64,000 nucleotides of DNA from Streptomyces kronopolitis (GCF_014646275.1 NZ_BMND01000012.1:1-64000), one strand, 5' to 3'; positions 8,697-17,790 are shown, counted from the first letter of the stretch. Made by a program: numbers and translations. The notes: generated by a model from the sequence alone, not told the origin.

Positions 8697-8972
8697 TCAG
8701 CTGTCCGAGATCTCGGACAGCCGGAAGGGCCCCGCGGCACCGGGGCCGAACATCACGGGCAGGCTGCGCCCCAGCGGCACGACGACCACCGGCTCCTCGC
8801 GGTATTCCCGGAGAAATCTCTCCAGGGGCTCCCAGATCAGGCTGCGGTATCCGGACTCGGACTTCTGGCGTTCGAAGGAGAGGGTCAGCGCGGAATCCAT
8901 GACGGAGACACTCACGGCATCCACTTCCAGCCACTCTCCGCCGATCCAGGCTTCGAGTCTCACGTGCGACAT
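8697..8972 (-). CDS. Small hypothetical protein
   Basis: 91 residues from ATG 8972. Charged N-terminal half (VRLEAWIGGEWLEVDAV, FERQKSESGYRS) and a hydrophobic VVVVPLG strand; no family recognised. A longer start is possible 12 codons upstream. Its last codons lie in a perfect palindrome that may terminate transcription of the convergent oxidoreductase gene. Confidence 0.6.
   Translation of the reverse strand: MSHVRLEAWIGGEWLEVDAVSVSVMDSALTLSFERQKSESGYRSLIWEPLERFLREYREEPVVVVPLGRSLPVMFGPGAAGPFRLSEISDS
8700..8721. terminator. 22-base perfect palindrome at a convergent junction
   Basis: The sequence from 8700 to 8721 (centre GAGATCTC) is perfectly self-complementary. It lies 33 bases past the oxidoreductase stop and inside the final codons (LSEISDS) of the opposing small gene, immediately before its stop. 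A bidirectional terminator is the likeliest role. Confidence 0.5.
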
Positions 8973-9039
8973 GACGCAAGGGTGCCCTGTCCGACAGGCC
9001 GCTGGCAATCAGGGACGGCCGGACCCGCCCACCCGTACC

Positions 9040-11115
9040 TCAGATACCGGGCGAGGACAGCCGGGTGTAGGTCTGCGGGGCACTGGTGCCGCCGGGGCCG
9101 ACCACGGTGACGTTCACCGGTCCGGGGGCGCCCGCCGGGACATCGGCCACCAGGTGGGTGTCGGAGACGAGAGTGAAGCCGACCGGCTGGCTGCCGAAGA
9201 ACACCTTGGTGGCCTGGGAGAAGTTGCTGCCGGTGAGGGTGACGGTGCTGCCGCCGGAGGTGGACCCCTGTGTCGGTGACAGCGAGGTGATGACGGGAGG
9301 CGTGAGGTAGGTGTAGGTCACCGGGTTGCTGGTGCCGCCGACGGTGGTCACGGTCACCTGAACGGGCCCGGCGAGCCCCGCGGGGACCACGGCGGTGATC
9401 TGGGAATCCGAGACCACCGTGAAGGACGTGGCAGCGGTACTCCCGAAGCGGACCGCCGTGGCCTCGACCAGGGAGCTGCCGACGAGGGTGACGGTGTTGC
9501 CGCCCGCCAGCGGCCCCGAGAGCGGTGTCACAGCGGTGAGAACGGGGGCGTTGACGAAGAAGTAGGAGTTCGGAAGGGTGCTGCTCCCTCCCGGCCCGGT
9601 CACGGTGATGCTCACCACCCCCGCCACCGACGCCGGAGCCACGGCCGTGATCTGAGTCGGCGATACCACGGTGAAGGACACCGCCGGGGTGGTACCGAAG
9701 GCGACCGCGGTGGTTCCGGTGAGATTGGTGCCGGTGAGCGTGACGGTGTTCCCGCCCGAGGTGGGCCCCTGGTTGGGGCTGACGGCGGTCAGAGTCGGCG
9801 CCACCACGTAGGTGTAGGAGAGACCGTTGCTGGTGCCGCCCGGAGTCGTCACCGTCACCTGCACCGTGCCGGACCCGGCAGGCGCGACCGCGGTGATGAC
9901 GGTGTCGGAGACCACGGTGAAGGATGTCGCCGGCGTCGAACCGAACCGCACCGCACTCGCATTGGTCAGCCCGGAACCCGTCAAAGTGACCGCTGTCCCA
10001 CCCGCCGACGAGCCCGACGACGGACTCACCGACGACAACACCGGCACAGCCACCGACGTATAGGTGAACGCCACCCCGTTACTCGTACCGCCAGGCGTCG
10101 TCACCGTCACCTGCACCGTGCCGGTCCCAGCAGGCGCAACCGCGGTGATGACGGTATCGGAGACCACGGTGAACGATGTCGCCGGCGTCGAACCAAAACG
10201 CACCGCACTCGCATTGGTCAGCCCCGAACCCGTCAGCGTGACCGCCGTCCCACCCGCCGACGAACCCGACGACGGACTCACCGACGACAACACCGGAGCG
10301 GACACCGAGACGTAGGTGAACGCCACCCCGTTACTCGTACCGCCAGGCGTCGTCACCGTCACCTGCACCGTGCCCGTCCCGGCAGGCGCGACCGCGGTGA
10401 TCTGGGTCGACGACACCACCGTGAACGAGGCCGACACCGAGCCGAACCGCACCGCCGTCGCACCCGCGAGGCCCGTTCCGGACAGGGTCACCACCGTCCC
10501 ACCCGCCGCGGGACCGGTGTTCGGGCTCACCGAGGACAGCACGGGAGCGGACACCGCGCTGTAGGTGTACGGCAGGCCGTTGCTGGTGCCCCCAGGGGTC
10601 GTCACCGTTACCTGGGCGGTGCCGGAACCCGCCGGTGCCGTCGCGGCGATCTGCGTCGACGACACCACCGTGAACGAGGCCGAGACCGAACCGAACCGCA
10701 CCGCCGTCGCACCCGTGAAGCCCGTTCCCGACAGGGTCACCACCGTTCCGCCCGCCGCCGGACCCGTATTCGGGCTCAGTGCGCTGAGCACGGGCGCAGG
10801 GGTGGCGGTGTAGCCGAAGGTGACGAACTGGTTGCTGGTACCGGCCGGGGTCGTGACGGTGACCTGGACGGTGCCGGTGCCCGGCGGGGAGGTGACGGTG
10901 ATCTGGGTGTCGGAGACGACGGTGACCGCGGTGCCCTGGGTGGCGCCGAAGCGCACGGCGGTGGCGCCGGTGAAGCCGGTGCCGTTCACCGTCACGACGG
11001 TACCGCCCCCGGTGGCACCCGAGGTGGGTGACACCGAGAGCACCGCGGGCGGGGCGGCGGCCAGCGACTGCGGGGCGGAGTCGGACGGCAGATTCTCTGA
11101 GGGTTTCACAGCCAT
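9040..11115 (-). CDS. IPT/TIG repeat protein, eight repeats
   Basis: 691 residues made of eight IPT/TIG (immunoglobulin-like) repeats of about 83 residues. Each opens with a variant of P(V/T)L(S/T)(S/A)(V/L)SPxxGxxxGG and contains T(V)TLTGxxL or F, AxAVRFG, FTVVSxTxITAVAPAG and VQVTVTTPGGTSN. ATG at 11115. The N terminus (MAVKPSENLPSD) has no signal peptide, and the C terminus (TRLSSPGI) has no anchor or sorting signal, unlike most surface TIG proteins. Ligand or partner unknown. Middle repeats are almost identical at DNA level. It follows a three-repeat paralogue on the same strand, which also ends in GPGI-like residues. Confidence 0.85.
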   Translation of the reverse strand: MAVKPSENLPSDSAPQSLAAAPPAVLSVSPTSGATGGGTVVTVNGTGFTGATAVRFGATQGTAVTVVSDTQITVTSPPGTGTVQVTVTTPAGTSNQFVTFGYTATPAPVLSALSPNTGPAAGGTVVTLSGTGFTGATAVRFGSVSASFTVVSSTQIAATAPAGSGTAQVTVTTPGGTSNGLPYTYSAVSAPVLSSVSPNTGPAAGGTVVTLSGTGLAGATAVRFGSVSASFTVVSSTQITAVAPAGTGTVQVTVTTPGGTSNGVAFTYVSVSAPVLSSVSPSSGSSAGGTAVTLTGSGLTNASAVRFGSTPATSFTVVSDTVITAVAPAGTGTVQVTVTTPGGTSNGVAFTYTSVAVPVLSSVSPSSGSSAGGTAVTLTGSGLTNASAVRFGSTPATSFTVVSDTVITAVAPAGSGTVQVTVTTPGGTSNGLSYTYVVAPTLTAVSPNQGPTSGGNTVTLTGTNLTGTTAVAFGTTPAVSFTVVSPTQITAVAPASVAGVVSITVTGPGGSSTLPNSYFFVNAPVLTAVTPLSGPLAGGNTVTLVGSSLVEATAVRFGSTAATSFTVVSDSQITAVVPAGLAGPVQVTVTTVGGTSNPVTYTYLTPPVITSLSPTQGSTSGGSTVTLTGSNFSQATKVFFGSQPVGFTLVSDTHLVADVPAGAPGPVNVTVVGPGGTSAPQTYTRLSSPGI
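9812..10813 (-). repeat. Tandem ~250-base repeat units inside the TIG gene
   Basis: Four consecutive units with boundaries near 9812, 10064, 10316 and 10565 (periods 249-252 bases) encode successive TIG repeats. The units at 9812 and 10064 share long stretches of identical nucleotides, including synonymous positions, and so do the units at 10316 and 10565. This points to recent duplication or gene conversion. Confidence 0.8.
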
Positions 11116-11193
11116 GGTCCTTCGAGGGCGGGCGCCCGGGCCGGGCACCGGAGGGGCAGTGCCGCAGCGGGCGCGTCAAGGGAGATGAGCTGG

Positions 11194-11224
11194 GCCCGGA
11201 CAGGCGCGAGGCACCTGTCCGGGC
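11194..11224 (-). terminator. Hairpin between the two TIG genes
   Basis: Perfect 10-base arms GCCCGGACAG and CTGTCCGGGC around an 11-base loop, between the stop of the three-repeat TIG gene and the start of the eight-repeat gene. Could terminate or attenuate read-through. Confidence 0.55.
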
Positions 11225-11279
11225 AGCTGTCCGCACGCCTGGTGAAGAGATCCAGGCGGTCGGCGGACCGGACCGGGGA

Positions 11280-12026
11280 TCAGATACCGGGTCCGGCGAG
11301 GTAGGTGAAGCCGATGTTCGCGGAACCCCCGGTGGTGGTGACGACGACGTCGGCGGGGCCGGGCTGACCGTCCGGGGTGGGCGGGGAGACGACCGAGAGA
11401 CTGGTGTCACTGATCACCGAGAACGCCGCGGGCACGCCGCCGAAGGTGACCGACTGGGTGGTGCTGAGGTTGGTGCCGGTGACGGTCACCACCGTTCCGC
11501 CGCTCGCCGGACCGGAGTTGGGGTTGAGCGAGGTGACGGTGGGAGCGTCCACGTAGGTGTAGCTGAAACCGTTGTTGGTGCCGCCGGCGGTGGTGACGCT
11601 GACGCTCACCGGCCCGGGGCCCGTGCCCGCGGGAACGGCGACGGTCAGCTGCCCGTCATTGATCACGGTCGGCGTCGCGGTGGCGGCGCCGAAGTGCACG
11701 GTGGTGGCGGTGCTCAGCCCGGTGCCGTTGATGGTGACGGTGTTGCCGCCCGCCGTGACGCCCGTGATGGGGCTGAGGCTCGACTTGAACGGCGCGCCGA
11801 TGTAGAAGAACGACAGCGGGTTGCTGGTGCCGGCGGGCGTGGTGACCGTCACCGGTACCGTGCCGGTGCCGGATGGCGAGGTGACGGTGACCGAGGTGGG
11901 GGTGTTGGCCGTGATGGTGGCTGTCTTGGAGCCGAAGTGCACGGATGACGCGTTGGCGAGGTTGGTGCCGGTGATGGTGACCGTGGTCCCACCCGCGGTC
12001 GACCCCTGATTGGGGCTGATGGGCAT
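11280..12026 (-). CDS. IPT/TIG repeat protein, three repeats
   Basis: 248 residues with three TIG repeats. The first begins at the N terminus (MPISPNQGSTAGGTTVTITG), the second at SPITGVTAGG and the third at NPNSGPASGG. ATG 12026 has an excellent AAGGAGGAAACGCC leader, which fixes the start and shows there is no signal peptide. The C terminus (FTYLAGPGI) resembles that of the eight-repeat neighbour, suggesting a shared origin or assembly. Function unknown. Confidence 0.85.
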   Translation of the reverse strand: MPISPNQGSTAGGTTVTITGTNLANASSVHFGSKTATITANTPTSVTVTSPSGTGTVPVTVTTPAGTSNPLSFFYIGAPFKSSLSPITGVTAGGNTVTINGTGLSTATTVHFGAATATPTVINDGQLTVAVPAGTGPGPVSVSVTTAGGTNNGFSYTYVDAPTVTSLNPNSGPASGGTVVTVTGTNLSTTQSVTFGGVPAAFSVISDTSLSVVSPPTPDGQPGPADVVVTTTGGSANIGFTYLAGPGI

Positions 12027-12159
12027 GGCGTTTCCTCCTTGATGGCGTGTGTGGAGCGGTGTGTGAAGGGAGTGACGAACCGCGGCGGCAAAGCCGCGGG
12101 TGCGGCGGGCTGGGGTGTGGATCGCCTGGTGGAGCACGGGCCGATGGCCCGGCCGGCCC

Positions 12160-12852
12160 TCAGACGCAGCCGCCGACGCTTCCGGGCGGAGCGCAGTTGT
12201 CCGGGGTGTTGTCCCGCACGTAGGTGAGGTAGTCCGTCAACAGCACGCTGCCGGAGTTGAGGTAGATCCCGCCGCCGGTGGTCGGGACCGAGTTGTTGTG
12301 CACGTGGGTGTTGGACAGGACCATGACGCCGTTGTCGTTGTAGAGGCCGCCGCCGGCGACGGCGGTGTTGCCGCTGATGTCGCTGAGGCTCAGGGAGACG
12401 GTGCCGCCCAGGTTGGAGATGCCGCCTCCCGGATAGGGGGACACGGCGCTTCCGCCGCGGACGGTGATCCCCTGCGCGGTCAACTGCCCTTTCGTGCCCG
12501 GCACGTTGGCGGATCCTTCGACCTGAAGGACACGGAACTGCGGAGCGCCCGGGTCACGCTCGATGATGTTGCCGATGCCGAGCATTTTGATGGGGGTGGT
12601 GATGGCCGGCAGCCCCACCGGCCCCCTGGCACCCCAATAGTGGGCGCTGGTGATCCGGTAGGTGCAGAACGGGAACAGTGCCAAGGTGTCCCCGCCCTTG
12701 GCGTTCGCCGTCGTGATTGCGTTCACCAGTGCGGACTCGCCGCACAGCACGGAGGTCGAGGTCTGTGCGTGGGCCGGGGCCGGCGCCAGGGCCAGTCCCA
12801 CGGCAAGGACACAGGCGCCGAGGAGGGATCGCAGAGTACGGACAGTTGGCAT
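12160..12852 (-). CDS. Secreted protein with right-handed beta-helix-like repeats
   Basis: 230 residues from ATG 12852. A Sec signal peptide (Arg, hydrophobic core, then PAPAHAQ as cleavage site) is followed by GESALVNAITTANAKGGDTLAL, a start common in parallel beta-helix and polymorphic-outer-membrane-like proteins. Repeated turns such as GGGISNLGGTVSLSLSDISGNTAVAGGGLYNDNG and GGGIYLNSG follow. Four Cys could form disulfides. No catalytic residues are recognised; adhesion or a structural extracellular role is a guess. Upstream of the two TIG genes on the same strand. Confidence 0.75.
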   Translation of the reverse strand: MPTVRTLRSLLGACVLAVGLALAPAPAHAQTSTSVLCGESALVNAITTANAKGGDTLALFPFCTYRITSAHYWGARGPVGLPAITTPIKMLGIGNIIERDPGAPQFRVLQVEGSANVPGTKGQLTAQGITVRGGSAVSPYPGGGISNLGGTVSLSLSDISGNTAVAGGGLYNDNGVMVLSNTHVHNNSVPTTGGGIYLNSGSVLLTDYLTYVRDNTPDNCAPPGSVGGCV

Positions 12853-13418
12853 GTACGCCCCCGGAATGAGATGGCGTGAACCGCCGGGCACCCTGATGCC
12901 GCGCACCGCACGGGTCGAGGAATGCACCTCCTCCACGCGGAGCGTGCATGTGACGGTGCCAGGGCCGCACCGTTGCCCGCACTCAAGTAGTCATTGAGGG
13001 CAGGCCAGTTGCCGCTCCCCGGAGAGGAACGGGCGGCCCACCGGATTGGATGAGGCCAGTAATCCATCGGGGGTCATATGCCAGCAAGAGTCCTGACGCC
13101 ACGTCACCCGATCGGCAGAGCGCACATCGGCCGCCTTCCCGCACACAGCGGCGCTCCCGGCACCCTCGTGACATCCCGTGCGCGGCACCACCGGCCATCG
13201 GCCCGGAGCTGGGCCGTACGGGTGAAATCGGCCCGGCCCCCTATTGCCCGGGTGTCCGGCAATGGGTCAATCGTGCCAGCCGCGCGACGGGCCGCCCATT
13301 CCTTTGCTCGGGCCAGGATCAGTCATGCCGTCCGATCCCCGACGGGCCCCGCCCCCTGCGCCTCGCTCCCTGTACGCGGTGGTCGTGGGCTCGGGCGTGC
13401 TCTCGCAGGAGGCCTCCC
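12853..13418. other. Divergent intergenic region, 566 bases
   Basis: Between the minus-strand secreted protein and the plus-strand acyltransferase. Open frames here are Arg/Pro-rich with no ribosome-binding site and look non-coding. I see no strong hairpin or repeat; both promoters should lie here but no hexamer pair is convincing. Confidence 0.5.
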
Positions 13419-14618
13419 ATGCGCCATCTCTCCAGGCTGTCACCGCGGTCCGCCACCAGGGCGGGGCGCGTCCCGGCCGCCCGTACGGAAACGGGGAGGC
13501 CGGCGGGGGACGGCAGGAGATCCGGCGGGCGGCTGCCCTCGCTGACCGGCCTGCGCTTCACCGCCGCGGCCGGGGTCGTCTTCACGCACTGCGCCCTGCT
13601 GTCCAGCCCCCGCCTCGCCAGGACGCTGGGGCCCGAGGTCTGGGTGGGCGCGAGTGCGGTCTCGCTGTTCTTCATCCTCAGCGGGTACGTCCTGACCCAC
13701 TCGGCCCGCCCGACCGACACCGCGCGGTCGTTCTGGCGCCGGCGGGCCGCCAAGATCCTGCCCAATCACGTACTGACCTGGTGTGTCGTCGTGGGCGCCC
13801 TGGCGTTCGCCGGGACGGCGGCCTCCGGCGCCGGTTCGGGGATGGTGGCCCACCTCGCCAGTCTGTTCCTGGTGAACACCTGGGTGCCCAGCCAGCGCTT
13901 CCTCTCCGCGGGCAATCCCGTTTCCTGGTCGCTGGCCGCCGAGGGGTTCTTCTACCTGCTCTTCCCGGTCCTGCTGCCGTGGATCAGGCGGCTGTCGCGG
14001 CGGGGGCTGCTGATCGGCGCCGTGTCGGCCATCGCCCTCGTCTGGATCTGGCCGGTGTTCTGCGCCCTGGTGCTCAACCCCGAGGGGCGGTTCTTCACCG
14101 GCTACTGGTTCCTCTACATGCTCCCGATCACGCGGCTGCCGGAGTTCGTGCTCGGGATGATCGCAGCCCGGATCTCGGCCGAGGGAATCCGACTACCGCG
14201 CATCGGGGTGCTGCCGGCCGCGCTGGGCGTCATCAGCGCCATCATCGTGAACAGCTCGTTCCTGCCGCACGAGTTCATGTACGCGGCCTCGACCGTGGCG
14301 CCGCTGGCCGTACTGGTCCATGCCACCGCCGAGTTGGATCTGCGCGGCGGACCGTCGCTGCTGCGCACCGCTCCCCTGGTGTTCCTCGGTGAGATCTCCT
14401 ACGCGATGTATCTGGTGCATCTCGTGGTGCTGGGTCTGATGTTCGTGGGTCTGACGCATCTGGGCTGGAGCGCGCTCGCGGCGATCCTGGCCGCCCTTCC
14501 GGTGATCTTCCTGCTCTCCTGGCTGGTCTACGCGGGCGTGGAACGCCCCTGCATGCGGCACCTCTCCACGTCCCGCGCCCACCGCCGTGACCGTCACCGG
14601 CCGGCGGTGGCCCCGTAG
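13419..14618 (+). CDS. Membrane acyltransferase, acyltransferase-3 (OafA/YrhL) family
   Basis: 399 residues with about ten hydrophobic segments. The N-terminal LPSLTGLRFTAAAGVVFTHC carries the family's first conserved block, with a His in the place of the proposed catalytic residue, followed by FILSGYVLTHS and FWRRRAAKILPNHVL. NPVSWSLAAEGFFYLLFP matches the conserved W-S-L-xxE-xxFYLLFP block. Such enzymes O-acylate sugars, macrolides or lipids from acyl-CoA at the membrane. ATG 13419 follows AGGAGG at 6-7 bases; the open frame upstream is not protein-like. Near a methyltransferase and a glycosyltransferase, so glycan or natural-product decoration is plausible. Confidence 0.85.
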   Translation: MRHLSRLSPRSATRAGRVPAARTETGRPAGDGRRSGGRLPSLTGLRFTAAAGVVFTHCALLSSPRLARTLGPEVWVGASAVSLFFILSGYVLTHSARPTDTARSFWRRRAAKILPNHVLTWCVVVGALAFAGTAASGAGSGMVAHLASLFLVNTWVPSQRFLSAGNPVSWSLAAEGFFYLLFPVLLPWIRRLSRRGLLIGAVSAIALVWIWPVFCALVLNPEGRFFTGYWFLYMLPITRLPEFVLGMIAARISAEGIRLPRIGVLPAALGVISAIIVNSSFLPHEFMYAASTVAPLAVLVHATAELDLRGGPSLLRTAPLVFLGEISYAMYLVHLVVLGLMFVGLTHLGWSALAAILAALPVIFLLSWLVYAGVERPCMRHLSTSRAHRRDRHRPAVAP

Positions 14619-14757
14619 CGGAGGTCGGTCCCGTCGTCCGGCCCGGCCCGGTCCGAACGGCGGGGGACCGTCCACGAACCGCCGCCCTCGCGTGTCGCCC
14701 GCGCCTCCCACCCGCAGCACGCTTCCCCCGCAGGACGACAGCTGAAAGAGGCTCCCG

Positions 14758-15816
14758 ATGAAGACGCGAAGCGAGCAAGTCGCCGCCCACCGGCCGCACT
14801 ACCAGGACGAGCTGGCGCACGGGCTGGCACGGTTCTTCGAGCCACCGCGCCGTACGTGCCCCTGGTGCGCCTCCCATCTTCTGCGCGAGCGCCTGCGCAC
14901 CACCAATCACCCCCAGCGCAAGCCGGGCAGCTTCGTCCTCGACACCTGCCACAGCTGCGGCCACGTCTTCCAGAACCCCCGACTGAGCGCGGAGGGCCTG
15001 GACTTCTACTACCGCGACTGCTACGACGGCCTCGGGGAGGCCACGATGGCGCGGATGGCGTCCTCCCCCCTGGCCGTCAAGCTCTACCGGACCCGCGCCC
15101 GCGCGATGCTCCCCTACGGCCGTCCCGGACGCTGGCTGGACGTCGGCACCGGCCACGGCCACTTCTGCGCCGAGGCCCAGCGCCTGCACCCGGGCACCGA
15201 GTTCCACGGCCTGGACTGGGGCGAGGGCGTCGAGATCGCCGCCCGCAACGGCCGTATCGCGCGCGCCTTCCGGGGCTCGTTCCCGGGCCTGGCCGGTCAG
15301 CTCGCCGGCCAGTACGACGTGGTGAGCATGTACCACTACCTGGAGCACACCCTGGCGCCACGGCACGAACTGGCCGCCGCCCGGACGGTGCTGCGCACCG
15401 GCGGTCACCTCCTGGTCGAGGTGCCCGACCCGCAGTCCGCCGCCGCCCGGCTGCTGGGCCGCTGGTGGGGTCCGTGGCTCCAGCCCCAGCACCTGCACCT
15501 CGTGCCGCTGGACAACCTCCGCGGCGAACTGGCCGAGCAGGGCTTCACCGTCGTGGCCGTCGACCGGAAGGAGCCGCACATCCCCACCGACCTCACCTCC
15601 GCGGCGGTCAATGTGCTCAACTCCGTGCTGCCGGGCGAGGATCTGCCGTGGCTGCCGAGGAAGCCCGGCCCGCTCGGCCGGGGCATCCGCGCGCTGGCCC
15701 TGCTGGCGGCCACGCCCGCACTGCTCGTCCTGCTCGGGGTGGATCTGCTGCTGGCGCCGCTGACCCGGCGCACTCGACTGTCCAACGCCTACCGGGTGAT
15801 CGCCCGGCGGGACTGA
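14758..15816 (+). CDS. Class I SAM-dependent methyltransferase with N-terminal zinc ribbon
   Basis: 352 residues. Two CxxC pairs (Cys34/37 and Cys64/67) form a probable zinc-binding N-terminal module, as in sugar C-methyltransferase-like proteins. The SAM-binding motif WLDVGTGHGHFC lies near residue 130, and YDVVSMYHYLEH and GGHLLVEVPDP follow as motifs II and III. The C terminus has a hydrophobic stretch (ALLAATPALLVLLGVDLLLAP) that may anchor it in the membrane. Acceptor unknown. Lies between the acyltransferase and a glycosyltransferase on the same strand. Confidence 0.82.
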   Translation: MKTRSEQVAAHRPHYQDELAHGLARFFEPPRRTCPWCASHLLRERLRTTNHPQRKPGSFVLDTCHSCGHVFQNPRLSAEGLDFYYRDCYDGLGEATMARMASSPLAVKLYRTRARAMLPYGRPGRWLDVGTGHGHFCAEAQRLHPGTEFHGLDWGEGVEIAARNGRIARAFRGSFPGLAGQLAGQYDVVSMYHYLEHTLAPRHELAAARTVLRTGGHLLVEVPDPQSAAARLLGRWWGPWLQPQHLHLVPLDNLRGELAEQGFTVVAVDRKEPHIPTDLTSAAVNVLNSVLPGEDLPWLPRKPGPLGRGIRALALLAATPALLVLLGVDLLLAPLTRRTRLSNAYRVIARRD

Positions 15817-15936
15817 CCGCACATGCCCGGAGTGCGGGGAAGGTGCGGAGTGCGAGGGATACGCACATTAGTCCGCCCGGGTGACGCGGTGCGCACTCAC
15901 CCTCCCCGCCTCCCGCGAGACGGGACACTTTTGACC

Positions 15937-17190
15937 ATGCACATCCTGATCGCCACCGCAGGCTCGCACGGGGACGTGGCTCCCTACACCGGCCTCGGGA
16001 GCAGACTCCAGGAAGCCGGCCACACGGTGGTGATGGCCACGCACACCCGCTCGGCCGTCCATGTCCGCCGCAGCGGTCTGGGGTTCCATCCACTGCCGCT
16101 CGACCGGTACGCCACCGTGGGCGCCGGACCCGACGGGCAGGGCGGCAGCAGTCACGGGACGATGCCCTCCAAGACCGAACAGATCAAGCTGGCCCGGGAG
16201 TTGGCACCCAAGATGGCCGACGCGCTGGTCGAGGCCTGCACCTCCGGCGCCGACGTCGTGCTGTTCTCCAGCAGCCTGGCCCCCTTGGGTGTGGTCGCGG
16301 CGGAGGGACTGCGCCTGCCCAGCGCCGGGGTCTTCCTGCAACCCCTCGCCCCCACCCGGGAGTTCCCGCCGGTCATCTTCGACCTGCCGTCGCTGGGACC
16401 GTTCGGCAACCGGGCCGCGGGACGCTGCGCGCTGTCCCTGCTGGACCGGGCGTTCGCGCCCGGCATCAAGCACCTCCAGCGGCAGCTGAGTGTGACGCCC
16501 GGCGCGCTCGCCCGGCGGAAGGCGACCTGGCCGGTGCACCACGGTTTCAGCCCGGTGGTGGTCCCCCGGCCCGTGGACTGGCGGCCCGGCATGGAGGTGG
16601 CGGGCTACTGGTGGCCGTGGGAGGCCCCGGGCTGGGCCCCGGACTCCCGGCTGGCGGACTTCCTCGACGCCGGTCCGCCGCCGGTCTATGTGGGCTTCGG
16701 CAGCATGGCCCTCGGTGACCCGGAGCGCTTCGGACGCCTGGTGGGCCGGGCCCTGCGGCTCGCCGGGATGCGCGGAGTGGTCCAGACGGCGTGGGCGGGG
16801 CTGTCGGTCGACGGCGATGACGTCCTGACCGTGGGCGAGGTCCCGCACGCGCGGCTGTTCCCGCGGATGGCGGCCGTCGTCCACCACGCGGGCGCGGGCA
16901 CCACGGCGGCCGGCATGCGCGCCGGGGTGCCGGCGGTCCCGGTGCCGCTGATGCTGGACCAGTCGTTCTGGGCGTCGCGGCTGACCGCGCTCGGGGTCAG
17001 CCCGGGGCGGATCCCGTTCCGGCAGCTGTCCGCCGAACGGCTCGCCGCGGCCCTCCGCAAGGCCGTGGAGGAGCCCCGCTACGGCCATCGCGCACGGCAG
17101 CTCGCGGCGCTGCTCGACGCCGAGGACGGCGCCGGCCGGGTCCTGACCGCGGTGGAGCGGCTGGCCGAGCGGGGCAGCGGGAAAGCCTGA
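15937..17190 (+). CDS. Glycosyltransferase, GT1 (UGT/MGT-like) family
   Basis: 417 residues from ATG 15937. The N terminus HILIATAGSHGDVAPYTGLG is the classical GT1 start with the catalytic-base His. PPPVYVGFGSMA opens the second Rossmann domain, and HHAGAGTTAAGMRAGVPAVPVP (around residue 313) is the sugar-nucleotide-binding block. Closest in style to sterol/rhamnosyl and macrolide glycosyltransferases. Acceptor and sugar unknown. Its stop is 12 bases from a convergent gene. Confidence 0.88.
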   Translation: MHILIATAGSHGDVAPYTGLGSRLQEAGHTVVMATHTRSAVHVRRSGLGFHPLPLDRYATVGAGPDGQGGSSHGTMPSKTEQIKLARELAPKMADALVEACTSGADVVLFSSSLAPLGVVAAEGLRLPSAGVFLQPLAPTREFPPVIFDLPSLGPFGNRAAGRCALSLLDRAFAPGIKHLQRQLSVTPGALARRKATWPVHHGFSPVVVPRPVDWRPGMEVAGYWWPWEAPGWAPDSRLADFLDAGPPPVYVGFGSMALGDPERFGRLVGRALRLAGMRGVVQTAWAGLSVDGDDVLTVGEVPHARLFPRMAAVVHHAGAGTTAAGMRAGVPAVPVPLMLDQSFWASRLTALGVSPGRIPFRQLSAERLAAALRKAVEEPRYGHRARQLAALLDAEDGAGRVLTAVERLAERGSGKA

Positions 17191-17202
17191 GGCGCGGCCC
17201 GG

Positions 17203-17790
17203 CTACCGCTGCGCCGCGGGCGGCTCGAACCGGCCGGAGTCCCGCAGCTCGCGCCACTGCGGGGCGAGGACCGACCAGACCTCCATGTCGTGCCGCACGC
17301 CCCGGTAGAGGTAGCTCTCGCGCAGCACGCCGTCGCGGACCATGCCGAGCCGCTTGGCGACGTTGATGCTCGCGGTGTTGGCGGAGGCGGCGATCCACTC
17401 CACGCGGTGGATGCCGCGCTCGTCCACCGCCCAGTCGATCAGCAGCCGCATCGCGCGGGTGACCAGTCCGCGTCCGGCGGCCGCCTCCTCCAGCCAGCAG
17501 CCGGCCTCGCAGGTGCCCGACGCGGCGTCGAAGGTGCGGAACAGCACGCCCCCGACGAGCTCCGGGCCCTGCCAGATGCCGTACAGGCGGCCGCTGTCGG
17601 TCGCCGCCTTGTCCGCGTAGGACTGGAGGAACGCCGTGGCGGACGGGAGGTCGGTGGCGAAGTCGGGCAGCGCGATGTACCGGCCGATGTAGGCACGGCT
17701 GCGGTCGATGTGCGCGAGGTAGGCCTCGGCGTGCCGGGGCTCCAGCGGCCGCAGCTCGGCACCGTCGTCACCCAGCGATATCGCAAACAC
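17203..17790 (-). CDS. GNAT N-acetyltransferase, RimJ/RimL-like
   Basis: 195 residues from GTG 17790, which is preceded by GGGAG. The sequence has the layout of ribosomal-protein-alanine acetyltransferase-like GNATs: AELRPLEPRHAEAYLAHIDRS, EAGCWLEEAAAGRGLVTRAM (CoA-binding motif) and ASANTASINVAKRLGMVRDG. The target could be a protein N terminus or a small molecule. Stand-alone gene. Confidence 0.82.
   Translation of the reverse strand: MFAISLGDDGAELRPLEPRHAEAYLAHIDRSRAYIGRYIALPDFATDLPSATAFLQSYADKAATDSGRLYGIWQGPELVGGVLFRTFDAASGTCEAGCWLEEAAAGRGLVTRAMRLLIDWAVDERGIHRVEWIAASANTASINVAKRLGMVRDGVLRESYLYRGVRHDMEVWSVLAPQWRELRDSGRFEPPAAQR

Noticed and set aside
9812..10813. CRISPR-like array because of regularly spaced near-identical units
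   Set aside because: Units are ~250 bases, contiguous and in frame, and encode TIG domains; there are no spacers.
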